17,722 bases of DNA, taken from positions 1 to 17,722 of the forward strand of contig SFHQ01000034.1 of the NCBI GenBank assembly GCA_004556345.1, read 5' to 3'. Under the pieces are notes generated by a model that was not told where the DNA came from, made no database searches, and saw only the letters and a program-made list of their open reading frames with translations. Both the position numbers and the translations under genes were made by a program. Positions 1 through 6,898 of the stretch are shown here, piece after piece. The DNA is from Clostridiales bacterium. Its GTDB lineage: Bacteria; Bacillota; Clostridia; Oscillospirales; Oscillospiraceae. Within the stretch, counting starts at the first letter, position 1. Every line of letters starts with the position of its first letter.

Positions 1-2008
1 TCTCCGTAGCTTCAATAATGAGATGTCCCCCATCTGTGGGTTGATTTCCCTTTCTAATTTCAGGGACGTTACATAGGGGGTGTTTTCTGCTCTCAATGAA
101 TACATCCGGAGCATCCATTAGATATGCATTGATATTTTCAACTTCTTGCACCCGTTGGGTTGTGAATAATATTTTCTTCCCTTTTTGTGGCGCAACACTA
201 AAGGCGATGATAACACAATGCACATGTGCCTTTAGACTAGCTTCGCTATCCCAGCGAAATGTACGATGTGCATAGTCAATATGAATTCGATATTTAGAAT
301 ACAACGATTTCCAAATGGCGGCAACCTGTTCTCCCTGTGTAATAGAATTTGTTGACACAAATGCAACACGGATTTCCGTATTTTGGATATACTCAGCAGC
401 TTTAAAATACCATCCAGCGACATAATCAACAGTTTTACCTGCCCTCCCTAAAATCACCTGCATGTCCGCACGCTGTTCATTACTTTGATTGTTGTTACCC
501 ACAAACGGTGGGTTGCCCATGATGTAGTTGAGGGTGGTTTTGGGGACGACGGTTTCCCAGTCCAGGCGGAGGGCGTTGCCCTCGGTGATGTTGGCGTAGG
601 TTTTCAGGGGCAGGAAGTCCAGGCTCATGCGGACGACATCTTCGGTCTCTTTCATCATCTGGCTCTCTGCGATCCAGAGGGCAGTTTTGGCAACGGTGGC
701 GGCGAAGTCGTTGATCTCGATACCGTAGAACTGGTGAATGGAGACTTTGATCGGGTTGAGCATCTCCATGACGATTTGATCTTCGTTGAGCAGGGAGAGG
801 ACTTCATTTTCCAGGCGGCGGAGGGAGAGGTAGCTTTCCGTGAGGAAGTTGCCGGAACCGCAGGCGGGGTCCAGGAAGGTCAGGCTGGCCAGCTTGGTTT
901 GATAGTCTCGGAGCTTGGCGGTGCGGGTCTTTTCTACGGTGATCTCTTTGATCTCTGCCAACTCCCGCTTGAGGTCGTTCAGGAAGAGTGGGTCAATGAC
1001 TTTGTGGATGTTTTCAATGCTGGTGTAGTGCATCCCGCCAGAACGACGAGTTTCCGGGTTCAAAGTGCTTTCAAAGACAGCACCAAAGATGGTGGGGCTG
1101 ATGACAGACCAGTCAAACCCCGCGCTGGCCTGCACCAGGATCAGGTCGATCACTGCCTCGCCCAGGCGGGGGATCTCGATGTTTTCATCGGCGAACAGAC
1201 CGCCGTTGACATAGGGGAAGGAGGCAAGGTCTTCATCCAGATAAGGGTCCCGCTCTTCTGGCTTTTGGTCCAGGACTTGGAAGAGAGAAATGAGTGCCCT
1301 GCGGTCCTCGGCGCGGTGCTGCTCCAGATAATCGTGGAACTTGTTTCGACCGCCGAAAATACCGGCGTCTTCGGCATACAGGCAGAACACCAGACGGACA
1401 CACAGGGCGTTTAGGCTTTTCAGCGTGTCCGGGGAAGAGGGGTCTTTATATTGTTTTAAGATCGCGTCATAGAGAACGCCGACTAATTCACCGGCTTGCA
1501 GGGAGACTTCCATTTCTTTCTGGATCGTCGTGTTGCCGGTGTCCACCAGGAATTGCAGGCGATGGACCTCTTTTTCCAGGTCTGCCAGGGGAATGACTTC
1601 CGGCTCACCGTTGGGGAAGTTCATGTCGTGTATCTCAAAGGCTTCAAAGTTGCAGACAACGATCCAACGGGGCGTCTGGTTAAAGGGGAGATACCCGGCA
1701 TAGCGTCGGGCCTGCTGATATGGCGTCAGCAGTTGACCGTCGGATTGCTTCAATCCCTTTTTGAAGCTGATCCCTCTGCTCTTCTGCTCGATCAGCACTC
1801 TCGTTTGAGGGATGTAACCATCAATAAAACTGGTATGTGCCAACTTGACAGGGAGTTCAAATTCCATGAATTTTTCCGGCTCTTCTATGCCGAATACATT
1901 CCGCAGTAAGCCCATCCAGAAGCGAGAGGTATCCTGCTTTTCGTCACCATGCCCGGCCCAATCTGCAATGAATTTTCTAACGGCTTGCCGCTGCTGTGCC
2001 TCTGTCAT
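1..2008 (-). CDS. MmeI-like combined restriction endonuclease/DNA methyltransferase (partial, C-terminus off left edge)
   Basis: The frame is open for 669 codons from ATG at 2008 to the window edge; I read every triplet and found no stop. A GGAGG site lies just upstream of the start. An N-terminal PD-(D/E)XK-like set is visible: D63, then E74-Q-K76 (IEQKSRG). GGMHYTS lies near residue 324, SAM-binding motif I (FLDPACGSGNF) surrounds D380, and catalytic motif IV NPPFVG starts at N499, indicating an amino-methyltransferase acting on adenine. This order (nuclease, helical spacer, gamma-type methylase, then target recognition) matches MmeI/Type IIL enzymes, which cut and modify with one polypeptide. 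The family is usually about 900 residues, so the recognition domain and C-terminus are missing here. It is the last gene of a probable DUF1836-tatD operon, 30 bp after tatD. The part beyond motif IV is more AT-rich than the rest. Confidence 0.9.
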   Translation of the reverse strand, partial: MTEAQQRQAVRKFIADWAGHGDEKQDTSRFWMGLLRNVFGIEEPEKFMEFELPVKLAHTSFIDGYIPQTRVLIEQKSRGISFKKGLKQSDGQLLTPYQQARRYAGYLPFNQTPRWIVVCNFEAFEIHDMNFPNGEPEVIPLADLEKEVHRLQFLVDTGNTTIQKEMEVSLQAGELVGVLYDAILKQYKDPSSPDTLKSLNALCVRLVFCLYAEDAGIFGGRNKFHDYLEQHRAEDRRALISLFQVLDQKPEERDPYLDEDLASFPYVNGGLFADENIEIPRLGEAVIDLILVQASAGFDWSVISPTIFGAVFESTLNPETRRSGGMHYTSIENIHKVIDPLFLNDLKRELAEIKEITVEKTRTAKLRDYQTKLASLTFLDPACGSGNFLTESYLSLRRLENEVLSLLNEDQIVMEMLNPIKVSIHQFYGIEINDFAATVAKTALWIAESQMMKETEDVVRMSLDFLPLKTYANITEGNALRLDWETVVPKTTLNYIMGNPPFVGNNNQSNEQRADMQVILGRAGKTVDYVAGWYFKAAEYIQNTEIRVAFVSTNSITQGEQVAAIWKSLYSKYRIHIDYAHRTFRWDSEASLKAHVHCVIIAFSVAPQKGKKILFTTQRVQEVENINAYLMDAPDVFIESRKHPLCNVPEIRKGNQPTDGGHLIIEATE

Positions 2009-2038
2009 ATCTGTTTCCTCCCTGCGATGTTTCTGTTT

Positions 2039-2803
2039 TTAATCTTCGATCCCAAACAGCCGCTTGCCGTTTTCTGTGGTGGCTTCCTCCACCTCCTGCG
2101 TCGTCAGGCCTTTGATCTGGGCGATGGTTTCGGCCATGCGGTAGACGTAGCGGGAGTCGCACCGCTTGCCGCGGTAGGGCGTGGGGGCCATGTAGGGGGC
2201 GTCTGTTTCGACCATGATGCGGTCCAGGGGCACGGCGGCGATGACCTCCGGGGCTTTGCGGGCGTTTTTGAAGGTGATGGTGCCGGTGAAGGACAGGTGC
2301 CAGCCCAGCTTGATGAGCGTCTTGGCGTCCTCCACGCTGCCGGAGTAGCAGTGGAACACGCCGCGCACGCCAGGGAACTCCTTCACGATGGCCAGGCTGT
2401 CCCCGTGGGCCTCCCGGTCGTGGACGATGACGGGCATATCTAAGCGCTGCGCCAAGGCGAGCTGGGCGCGAAAGACCTCTTTTTGCAGGTCGCGGGGGAC
2501 CTCCTGCCAGTAATAGTCCAGGCCGATCTCCCCCACGGCCTTGACCTTGGGGTGGTGGGTCATGGCCTCTACCTGCTCCAGCCAGTCGTCCGGCAGGCCG
2601 AGGGCGTCTTCGGGGTGGACCCCGGCGGCGGCGTAGAGGAAGGGGTATTGCTCGGCCAGGGCGATGGACTGGCGGGAGCTTTCCAGGTCACAGCCGGGGC
2701 ACAGGACCAGGCCGACGTTGGCGGCGGGCAGGGCAGAGAGGACTTCGTCCCGGTCGGGGTCGAACTGCTCGGCGTAATAATGGGCGTGGGTATCAAACAG
2801 CAT
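2039..2803 (-). CDS. tatD: TatD family metal-dependent hydrolase / DNase
   Basis: This 254-residue protein has the usual length for TatD amidohydrolase-fold enzymes. All expected metal ligands can be seen: H6 and H8 in FDTHAH, E92 in GEIGLDYYW, H128 in PVIVHDRE, H151 in GVFHCYSGS and D201 in ETDAPY. The family hallmark TPYRGKRCDSRYV follows. TatD proteins are cytoplasmic divalent-metal 3'-5' exonucleases implicated in DNA repair and DNA breakdown; the precise substrate here is inferred only. The ATG at 2803 has an AAAGGAGG site about 10 nt upstream. The stop codon of the upstream DUF1836 gene ends only 6 nt before this start, so the two are almost certainly cotranscribed. Confidence 0.95.
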   Translation of the reverse strand: MLFDTHAHYYAEQFDPDRDEVLSALPAANVGLVLCPGCDLESSRQSIALAEQYPFLYAAAGVHPEDALGLPDDWLEQVEAMTHHPKVKAVGEIGLDYYWQEVPRDLQKEVFRAQLALAQRLDMPVIVHDREAHGDSLAIVKEFPGVRGVFHCYSGSVEDAKTLIKLGWHLSFTGTITFKNARKAPEVIAAVPLDRIMVETDAPYMAPTPYRGKRCDSRYVYRMAETIAQIKGLTTQEVEEATTENGKRLFGIED

Positions 2804-2809
2804 GGTGGC

Positions 2810-3454
2810 TCAGTCCTCCTTTTCCGGGATCTGCACCAGGGGATGCCGCCCCCGGCTGTCGCTGACTTTTTCCAGCTCCATGACCCGTTCCGGGTCCGCG
2901 TTTTGCAGGTGGAGCAGCTTTTCCGCCATGATGCGGGAGAAGCCGGACTGCAAAATGCTCTGGATGATGACGTTTTCCACCGCGCCATCGTCCGCCGCCT
3001 GGGGGTCTAAGATGCCCTGGACGGCGGCACGGGTCTGGGCGGTGTAGAAGTTGCCCACCTCTTGCAGCTGGGCGATGTAGCCGGTGTAAAAGCTCTTGAT
3101 CTCCTCCTCGTTGGCGGTGGAGGGGAGCAGCTGCTGCAGGCCGTTGATGCTGATGCCCTGCTTCAGGGTGAAGATCATAATAAGGAAGGCGATGTGGACC
3201 CGGTAATACTTGCGCTTTTCCGGGGCGGGCATGACCTTGAGGCGGACGTAGTTGTTGATGGTCGTGGGGGTCACGGGCTTGTCCTTCGAGTCCTCCATGG
3301 GGATGAAGTCCAGGTACTGGCCCAGCAGGGCGATGACCTGATCCATGTACAGACCGATGTCCGGCAGCTCTTTCCAGGCGGGCAGCTTGTAGTTGTTCAA
3401 ATAATGCTCCCACCGGATGAGCTTGTGGGCGATCAGCTCCTTGTCGTAGCTCAT
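2810..3454 (-). CDS. DUF1836 domain-containing protein
   Basis: The 214-residue product carries the DUF1836 signature in its first half: WKELPDIGLYMDQV (about residues 26-39), TPTTINNYVRLKVMPAP, then KYYRVHIAFLIMIFTLKQ. DUF1836 proteins are common in Firmicutes and are predicted to contain a helix-turn-helix-like fold; no biochemical role is established, so DNA binding is inference. The C-terminal part (roughly 110-214) is helical, charged and less typical. No signal peptide or membrane segment is seen, so it should be cytoplasmic. It is the first gene of a minus-strand unit with tatD and the restriction-modification gene, behind a good promoter at 3538-3566. The site before ATG 3454 is only a weak GGAAAGAGAG. 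Confidence 0.88.
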   Translation of the reverse strand: MSYDKELIAHKLIRWEHYLNNYKLPAWKELPDIGLYMDQVIALLGQYLDFIPMEDSKDKPVTPTTINNYVRLKVMPAPEKRKYYRVHIAFLIMIFTLKQGISINGLQQLLPSTANEEEIKSFYTGYIAQLQEVGNFYTAQTRAAVQGILDPQAADDGAVENVIIQSILQSGFSRIMAEKLLHLQNADPERVMELEKVSDSRGRHPLVQIPEKED

Positions 3455-3469
3455 AGTTTCTCTCTTTCC

Positions 3470-3486
3470 GGACCGAAGAGCGGTCC
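3470..3486 (-). other. Stem-loop in the 5' leader of the DUF1836 gene
   Basis: GGACCG and CGGTCC form a perfect 6-bp stem around a 5-nt spacer, lying between the predicted minus-strand start (about 3531) and the ATG at 3454. No U-run follows, so it is not a terminator. It could be a stabilising 5' hairpin or a protein-binding dyad. Confidence 0.4.
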
Positions 3487-3537
3487 TCCCATTGTAGTAT
3501 ATTAGAACGAATCGGACCTAGCAGCCCATTTGTAATA

Positions 3538-3566
3538 AGTATAACACAGGAAACAGATAGAGACAA
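3538..3566 (-). promoter_or_regulatory. Sigma-A promoter for the DUF1836-tatD-RM unit
   Basis: On the minus strand, TTGTCT (3561-3566) and TATACT (3538-3543) are separated by exactly 17 bp, with an extended -10 TG one base upstream. Predicted start is near 3531, giving a leader of about 76 nt. It diverges from the ktrB promoter. Confidence 0.7.
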
Positions 3567-3650
3567 CCAGAAAAAGAACCTATTTTTACAGCATCTTGAG
3601 TTGCATATTATCTAGCGCACGGCAGGTCTGCGTTTCTATGGGAATTTGGA

Positions 3651-3679
3651 TTGACTTCGTTCTCTTGGCACACTATAAT
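3651..3679 (+). promoter_or_regulatory. Sigma-A promoter for ktrBA
   Basis: TTGACT (3651-3656), a 17-bp spacer and a perfect TATAAT (3674-3679) give one of the strongest promoters in the window. The predicted start near 3686 leaves a leader of about 55 nt, too short for a ydaO-type c-di-AMP riboswitch. Confidence 0.85.
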
Positions 3680-3741
3680 GTCTGTCAGCCAGAAGTGGAA
3701 AATTATGTATTACGGACTGTATCTATGGGGGAGCTGTGATC

Positions 3742-5082
3742 ATGTCAGAAGAAGTCCTACCACGAAAGCTGCGTCTTTCCTCCTTTCAAATCATTATCTT
3801 AGGGTTTGCCGGCGTCATCCTGGTGGGTGCGTTGTTGCTGATGCTGCCGCTCGCATCGGCGGAGGGCTGCGTGACGCCGTTTCCTAAAACACTTTTTACG
3901 GCAACCTCTGCCGTCTGCGTGACCGGGCTTGTGGTCGAAGACACAGGCAGCTATTGGTCTGTCTTTGGGCAGGCCATTCTCTTGGTGCTCATTCAGGTCG
4001 GTGGTCTTGGCGTTGTCACGGTAGCCGTCTTTTTTGTCATGCTGTCCAAGCGAAAAATTTCGCTGATGCAGCGAAGTACCATGCAGGATGCCATTTCTGC
4101 GCCGAAGGTCGGCGGGATCGTCCGGCTGACGAAATTCTTTCTCCGTGGAACTTTTTTGATCGAGCTGCTGGGCGCCCTTGTCATGCTGCCGGTGTTTTGC
4201 CGGGACTACGGGTGGTCCGGTGTGTGGATGGCGGTGTTTCATTCTGTCTCTGCGTTCTGCAACGCCGGCTTTGATCTCTTGGGGCAGAGCGGCAGCCCCT
4301 ACCCTTCGCTGACCGGATACGCAGCAGACCCGGTGATCAACCTCACGATCATGCTGCTGATCGTGCTGGGCGGCATCGGATTTTTGACCTGGGATGACGT
4401 TTGGGAGAATCGTCTGCACATCCGACGCTATCGGATGCAAAGCAAGGTGATCCTGGTCACAACGTTATGCCTGATCCTCCTGCCAGCGCTCTTTTTCTTC
4501 CTGGCGGACTATTCCGCGCTTCCCATCGGGAAACGGCTCCTGGCTTCCTTTTTCCAGGCAGTTTCCCCGAGGACGGCCGGCTTTAACACCATGGATCTTA
4601 CTGCAATGACAGAAGCGTCTCGGGCCATTATGATCTTACTGATGCTGGTTGGCGGCTCGCCAGGCTCTACCGCAGGCGGAATGAAAACGACTACCTTGGC
4701 GGTTCTGCTTGCCAACGCCGTTGCGACCTTCCGCCGCCGGGAGAGCCCGCAGTTTTTTGGACGCAGAGTCGGCTCTGGGGCCGTCAAAACGGCTGCAACG
4801 ATCTTGAGCATGTATCTCATGCTATTCTTTGGCTGCGGGCTATTTATCAGCATTTATGAGGCCCTGCCGCTGTCTACCTGCCTGTATGAAACGGCGTCTG
4901 CCGTGGGGACCGTGGGCTTGACGCTGGGCATCACGCCCCAGCTCCATCTCCCCTCTCAGCTGCTTTTGATCCTCCTGATGTATTTAGGCAGGGTAGGCGG
5001 TCTGACCCTGGTCTACGCAGCGATGTCCAGCCGGGAGCCAAGCGTTGCAAAACTACCGCTGGAAAAAATCACCGTCGGATGA
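3742..5082 (+). CDS. ktrB: KtrB/TrkH family potassium transporter membrane subunit
   Basis: This 446-residue integral membrane protein has the fourfold membrane-pore-membrane layout of the SKT superfamily. The four selectivity-filter loops are visible: TSAVCVTGL (about 56-64), SAFCNAGF (170-177), RTAGFNT (277-283) and SAVGTVGL (386-393), each with its conserved Gly. The gating loop GGSPGSTAGGMKT (304-316) is intact. It forms the K+-conducting pore, typically Na+-coupled in KtrB. I prefer ATG 3742 over GTG 3736, because GGGGGAG at 3727-3733 sits 8 nt before the ATG but only 2 nt before the GTG. It is 34 bp upstream of its regulatory partner ktrA. KtrB versus TrkH naming rests on the length (under 450) and pairing with a single-RCK partner. 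Confidence 0.95.
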   Translation: MSEEVLPRKLRLSSFQIIILGFAGVILVGALLLMLPLASAEGCVTPFPKTLFTATSAVCVTGLVVEDTGSYWSVFGQAILLVLIQVGGLGVVTVAVFFVMLSKRKISLMQRSTMQDAISAPKVGGIVRLTKFFLRGTFLIELLGALVMLPVFCRDYGWSGVWMAVFHSVSAFCNAGFDLLGQSGSPYPSLTGYAADPVINLTIMLLIVLGGIGFLTWDDVWENRLHIRRYRMQSKVILVTTLCLILLPALFFFLADYSALPIGKRLLASFFQAVSPRTAGFNTMDLTAMTEASRAIMILLMLVGGSPGSTAGGMKTTTLAVLLANAVATFRRRESPQFFGRRVGSGAVKTAATILSMYLMLFFGCGLFISIYEALPLSTCLYETASAVGTVGLTLGITPQLHLPSQLLLILLMYLGRVGGLTLVYAAMSSREPSVAKLPLEKITVG

Positions 5083-5116
5083 TCCTCTCAACCATCAGAA
5101 GAAGGAGCAAAGTGGA

Positions 5117-5764
5117 ATGAAAAATATATTATTGATCGGCACAGGGCATTTTGGGCACCACATCGCCGTACAGCTGGCGCAGCTTGGCCACCAAGTCATG
5201 GCAGTAGACAGCAGAGAGGATCGGATCAACGAGATCCTTCCCTTTGTCACCAGTGCGCAAATCGGTGACGCCACAAACAAAGAATTCCTTCGTTCCCTGG
5301 GCGTCGGAAACTATGATGTCTGCTTTGTGACCATCGGCGGCAACTTCCAAAACTCCTTGGAAACGACCTCCCTCATCAAAGAATTGGGCGCTGCCTGTGT
5401 TGTCTCCCGCGCAGAGCAGGATGTTCAGGCCAAGTTTCTGCTCCGCAATGGCGCAGACCATGTCGTCTATCCAGAGAAGCAAACGGCCAAATGGGCCGCG
5501 ATCCGCTACTCTACCGATCATGTTTTTGATTATATCAAGCTCGACGAGCAGCATGCGATCCTGGACGTGGAGGTACCCAAGACCTGGGTGGGGAAAAGCA
5601 TCGGCGCATTGGATATCCGCCGAAAGTTTGGCGTGAATATTCTTGGTATCAAACGCGACGGAAAAACAGATGTCTCTGTTACCCCTGAGACGATTCTAAC
5701 AAAAGACATCTCCGTTCTGGCCTTGGGAGAATATAAGGCACTGCGAAAATGCTTTCATCTTTGA
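5117..5764 (+). CDS. ktrA: KtrA/TrkA-type RCK regulatory subunit of potassium uptake
   Basis: The 215-residue cytoplasmic protein begins with a Rossmann nucleotide-binding RCK_N domain: GTGHFG at 8-13 and the strand-2 acidic residue D31 (AVDSRED). A TrkA_C domain occupies roughly residues 140-215 (DVEVPKTWVGKSIGALDIR, ending in VLALGEYKAL). In the family an octameric KtrA ring binds ATP/ADP and gates KtrB, and the C domain often binds c-di-AMP; c-di-AMP control here is inference. The ATG at 5117 is chosen because AAGGAG (5102-5107) lies 9 nt before it; an in-frame extension upstream overlaps the end of ktrB and has no ribosome site. It is cotranscribed with ktrB. Confidence 0.95.
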   Translation: MKNILLIGTGHFGHHIAVQLAQLGHQVMAVDSREDRINEILPFVTSAQIGDATNKEFLRSLGVGNYDVCFVTIGGNFQNSLETTSLIKELGAACVVSRAEQDVQAKFLLRNGADHVVYPEKQTAKWAAIRYSTDHVFDYIKLDEQHAILDVEVPKTWVGKSIGALDIRRKFGVNILGIKRDGKTDVSVTPETILTKDISVLALGEYKALRKCFHL

Positions 5765-5934
5765 GCAGAGCGGTCCAGCCCACCGCCCTGCCAGAGCAGA
5801 TCTTTGTGCAACAGAAAATTTACAGGAAAACAGAAAATCTCCGTGCGTTTTGCGGGAGAATGTGGTAAGATAAAGAGAATTGACCTGCGGGAGGGGCGTC
5901 CGCCCGCAAGTTTCTCGAAGGGAGTCCTGTTTCT
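5765..5934. other. Intergenic region between ktrA and the membrane-protein gene
   Basis: There is no clear intrinsic terminator after ktrA. An extended -10-like TGgTAAGAT (5863-5871) lacks a good -35. A 6-bp stem TGCGGG/CCCGCA (5886-5908) precedes an AAGGGAG ribosome site (5918-5924). No T-box signature is present ahead of the metG transcription unit. Confidence 0.35.
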
Positions 5935-6846
5935 ATGCGGAAATCCGTACTGCTGCCTGCTGCAGCGGTGGCGGGGGGCGTGGTGGGCCTGCTGGTCCGC
6001 CGGGTCTATCTCGCCAACGGCTTTGAGGCCGGCACCGGCCTGCCCATCGCCGGGGCGCCCAGCCTGTGGGCGATGGCCATCGTGACCGTCGTCGTGCTGG
6101 GCCTGCTCGTTGCTTTGAGCTGCGGCAAGCATAAGAATTATACCCAGTGCTACACTGGGGCCTTTTATTCCGAACATACCGTCTGCATCGCCGGGATGCT
6201 GGCCGGGGCCGTTTTGCTGGGCGTGGGTGGTTTCCTCGCCCTGGCCAACTGGTTCAGCAGCCCCTCTCTGGGTCTGATGGAGAAGCCCCTGCGGCGGGAG
6301 CTGAGCGTCACTTGGCTCTACCTCGGCATCTTCTGCCTGCTGGCCGCGGCGGGGATCTATTTCGTCACCCAGAAAATGCGCCGGAAAGAACCGATCCTGA
6401 CGGCTTGGGCCGCCATGCCCACCCTGGCCGGGTGCCTGTGGGTGGTGGCCAACTACTATGACCACTGGGCCGAAGAGCCGGTGCTGGGGCAGTACGCCAT
6501 CCCCATGCTGGCCACGGGCCTGTCCATGCTGGGCTGCATGATGATCGGGGCCATGGGCTTTGACAAGGCCCGCGTCTCGACCACCCTGGCCTTCTCCCTG
6601 TCCGGGGCCTCGGTGTGCATCATGGCCCTGGCCGACGGACTCAACTGGGCCAATACGGCGATCCTGCTGGGTATGGTCTTCTATCAGCTGTCCATGGCCA
6701 GCGCCCTCATCGCCAACGACGACCGCGCCCCCGGCCTGCCCGCCTGCGCAGCGCACTGCAAGCAGTGCCACGGCTGCGCCCCGATGGGCACGCTGAAAAA
6801 GAACAAGAAAAAGGCGAAGAAAAAAACCAACGAATCAGGAAAATAA
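5935..6846 (+). CDS. Multi-pass membrane protein with Cys-cluster and Lys-rich tail, unknown function
   Basis: I do not recognise this 303-residue protein. About eight hydrophobic segments are visible (roughly 5-22, 44-62, 83-105, 124-145, 156-174, 186-208, 215-233, 240-260), so it is a polytopic inner-membrane protein. The C-terminus after the last helix holds C271, C275, C278 and C281 (CAAHCKQCHGC) followed by a lysine-rich stretch (287-297). The positive tail argues that the C-terminus is cytoplasmic. The Cys cluster could bind zinc or an iron-sulfur cluster; the embedded CKQCH resembles a haem c site, but a cytoplasmic location makes that unlikely. The ATG follows AAGGGAG at 10 nt. It precedes metG by 52 bp and is probably cotranscribed with it, but no functional link is evident. 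Confidence 0.88.
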   Translation: MRKSVLLPAAAVAGGVVGLLVRRVYLANGFEAGTGLPIAGAPSLWAMAIVTVVVLGLLVALSCGKHKNYTQCYTGAFYSEHTVCIAGMLAGAVLLGVGGFLALANWFSSPSLGLMEKPLRRELSVTWLYLGIFCLLAAAGIYFVTQKMRRKEPILTAWAAMPTLAGCLWVVANYYDHWAEEPVLGQYAIPMLATGLSMLGCMMIGAMGFDKARVSTTLAFSLSGASVCIMALADGLNWANTAILLGMVFYQLSMASALIANDDRAPGLPACAAHCKQCHGCAPMGTLKKNKKKAKKKTNESGK

Positions 6847-6898
6847 TCCGGCATTTCCGGGGCGCTTCTGCGTCCCGGTCCGCCGATGGAGGATCAAT

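Noticed and set aside
485..1414. 309-codon plus-strand open frame across the left region
   Set aside because: It is antisense to the restriction-modification gene, whose minus-strand frame carries FLDPACGSGNF and NPPFVG; the plus-strand product has no recognisable motif.
3601..3741. ydaO-type c-di-AMP riboswitch ahead of ktrB
   Set aside because: The predicted leader is only about 55 nt, too short for that RNA.
6736..6840. CKQCH as a cytochrome c haem site
   Set aside because: The Lys-rich tail predicts a cytosolic location, and no secretion signal or axial-ligand context is seen.
5765..6898. T-box or other tRNA-sensing leader ahead of metG
   Set aside because: No TGGnACCGCG-type T-box core or specifier-loop layout in 5765-5934 or in the 52 bp before metG.
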